Assembly: GCF_002104995.1 (NCBI RefSeq)
Contig: NW_024468274.1
Location: 1 to 64,000, forward strand
From: Linderina pennispora
Lineage: Eukaryota; Kickxellomycota; Kickxellomycetes; Kickxellales; Kickxellaceae
Direction: 5' to 3'
Length of the DNA stretch: 64,000 bases
Each line of letters opens with the position of its first letter. Within the stretch, counting starts at the first letter, position 1. Shown here piece by piece: positions 62,977 through 64,000 of the stretch. Under the pieces are notes generated by a model, which saw only the letters and a program-made list of their open reading frames with translations, did no database searches and had not been told where the DNA came from. A program made the translations under genes and the position numbers.

Positions 62977-64000
62977 ATGATTTTTAAGAGCCTTCTGCCC
63001 TCAGCCGAGATCCCTGCTCTCGACATCCCAACATTCTACCTGGGCGCATCCAAGGTCAACGGCGCCACACCTGACACGCTGGCATACGTGGATATTGCCA
63101 CCAGAAAGGCGCTGACCTACGGCCAGCTCGAAGATATGCATGATAGGATTGCATCAGGTTTGGTCAATAACCTTGGCCTCAAGAAGGGAGACATTGTCAT
63201 GATCTTTGCCTCAAACACCATCTACTATGCGCCTGCATACTTTGGGATCCTCGCTTCGGGTGCCGTGTGCTGCACTGCCAGCAGCGTGTTCAATGCGTCA
63301 GAGATTGCGTACCAGTTCAATGACTGTGGTGCAAAGGTTGTCTTTGTCACCAAGTCGCAGGAGAAGGTCATGGCGCAAGCTATCGACGAAGGGCTGGTCA
63401 AAGTCAGCCCCCAAAACGTCGTCAGTCTTGAGGATGTGCCATCGGATCCCCGTTTCACGAGCATGCAAACAATGTTGTCAGACAAGGCGTACACGCGCTT
63501 TCAAATCACAACCAAGGAGGAGTCTGCGAACACTCTGGCAACCATCGTCTACTCGTCGGGCACCACTGGTCGGCCTAAGGGAGTTATGCTGAGTCATCGC
63601 AACATGATCAGTTACACAGTCAATGGGGTTGTCTACAACGAGTTTGTAGAGGCTAAGACTGGTGGCACAAAAGACGACTCGCAGCGCTGCATTGCAATCT
63701 TGCCATTTGCACACATCTATGGCTTGACAACACTAGTCCAGAACTCGGTCGCTGGCGGTAAGACGCAGTACATTCTTCGTAGATTCAGCATCGACCACTT
63801 TTTGCAGGCCATCCAGGACTACAGGCTGCAGATCGCCCCTGTCGTACCTGCCGTCTATACGCAGATTCTCAAGCACCCGAAGCTGCACAGGTATGACCTA
63901 TCGTCGCTGCGTGTCCTTGGATGCGGTGCGGCACCCTTGGCTAAGAGTGTCCATGAGGGCATTGTCAAGATGTTCCCGATCAAGGTCAGCCAGGGGTTCG
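62977..64000 (+). CDS. Acyl-CoA synthetase / 4-coumarate-CoA ligase-like (3' truncated by window edge)
   Basis: The ATG at 62977 (MIFKSLLPSAEIPAL) starts a frame open to the end of the window, about 341 residues. It belongs to the ANL superfamily of adenylate-forming enzymes. Marks in order: ALTYGQLEDMHDRIASGL, KKGDIVMIFASNTIYYAPAYFGILASGAV (in outline), the P-loop-like A3 motif YSSGTTGRPKGVMLSH (near 63550-63600), FAHIYGL (A4), and GCGAAPLAKSV (near A5 of the 4CL group). The domain order and the spacing fit fungal 4CL-like or medium-chain acyl-CoA ligases. Only the N-terminal half is present, so the peroxisomal targeting signal, if any, cannot be seen. Confidence 0.9.
   Translation, partial: MIFKSLLPSAEIPALDIPTFYLGASKVNGATPDTLAYVDIATRKALTYGQLEDMHDRIASGLVNNLGLKKGDIVMIFASNTIYYAPAYFGILASGAVCCTASSVFNASEIAYQFNDCGAKVVFVTKSQEKVMAQAIDEGLVKVSPQNVVSLEDVPSDPRFTSMQTMLSDKAYTRFQITTKEESANTLATIVYSSGTTGRPKGVMLSHRNMISYTVNGVVYNEFVEAKTGGTKDDSQRCIAILPFAHIYGLTTLVQNSVAGGKTQYILRRFSIDHFLQAIQDYRLQIAPVVPAVYTQILKHPKLHRYDLSSLRVLGCGAAPLAKSVHEGIVKMFPIKVSQGF

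Noticed and set aside
1-64000. A CRISPR array, prokaryotic operon or phage module
   Set aside because: None seen. Introns, the Pol III tRNA layout and the gene content are eukaryotic.

Overview
The window is nuclear DNA from a compact fungal genome. Genes are mostly single-exon, about one per 1.5-2 kb, on both strands and often in tight convergent or divergent pairs. Introns are few and short (84-95 nt; donors GTACGT, GTAAGT and GTATGA). The gene set (GIR2, NOP13, AIM19, SND2, an INO4-like bHLH factor, a PHO85-type cyclin) is fungal, and the complex I subunit NDUFA8 rules out a Saccharomyces-type yeast. A BAHD-like acyltransferase, a DIRS-type reverse-transcriptase gene and the F-box-like proteins fit an early-diverging lineage such as Kickxellomycotina. 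That placement is inference only.

Layout. 0-4.3 kb: the end of a BAHD acyltransferase, then a heavily frame-broken SMP3/PIGZ mannosyltransferase. 4.3-9.8 kb: a secreted S28 serine peptidase and a large protein with STPR-like basic repeats. 10.1-11.9 kb: an intact DIRS-type gag/RT gene with altered catalytic residues. 13-20 kb: two small membrane ORFs, an NmrA-like reductase, a broken unassigned gene, a C2H2 zinc-finger protein and an AKAP7-like 2H phosphoesterase. 20-28.4 kb: NOP13, then a long broken chromodomain/SNF2 gene whose ATPase motifs are lost. 29.6-37.2 kb: a frameshifted sugar porter, a cyclin, an INO4-like factor, GIR2 and an F-box-like protein. 38.1-41.8 kb: tRNA-Val(AAC), a very AT-rich island with inverted and direct repeats, and a second F-box-like gene. 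42.4-54.1 kb: NDK1, a mitochondrial rhomboid, a DAL5-type permease, a CTI6-like PHD protein, SND2, NDUFA8, a proline-rich protein and a GILT-like protein. 54.4-64 kb: a CBM48 protein with a long acidic tail, a UBE2J-type E2, a RING protein, mevalonate kinase, AIM19 and the start of an acyl-CoA synthetase.

The genes are mainly housekeeping and form no obvious single pathway or cluster. Two themes stand out. First, many genes carry single-base frame breaks. The one in NDK1, a nearly invariant enzyme, lies in a mononucleotide run and looks like an assembly indel, so the others must be read with care. Second, two long proteins keep the fold of an enzyme but have lost its catalytic residues: the DIRS-type RT at 10.1-11.9 kb, which is an intact ORF, and the chromodomain/SNF2 gene at 21-28 kb, which also carries in-frame stops. 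The RT-like gene is the best candidate for something new.
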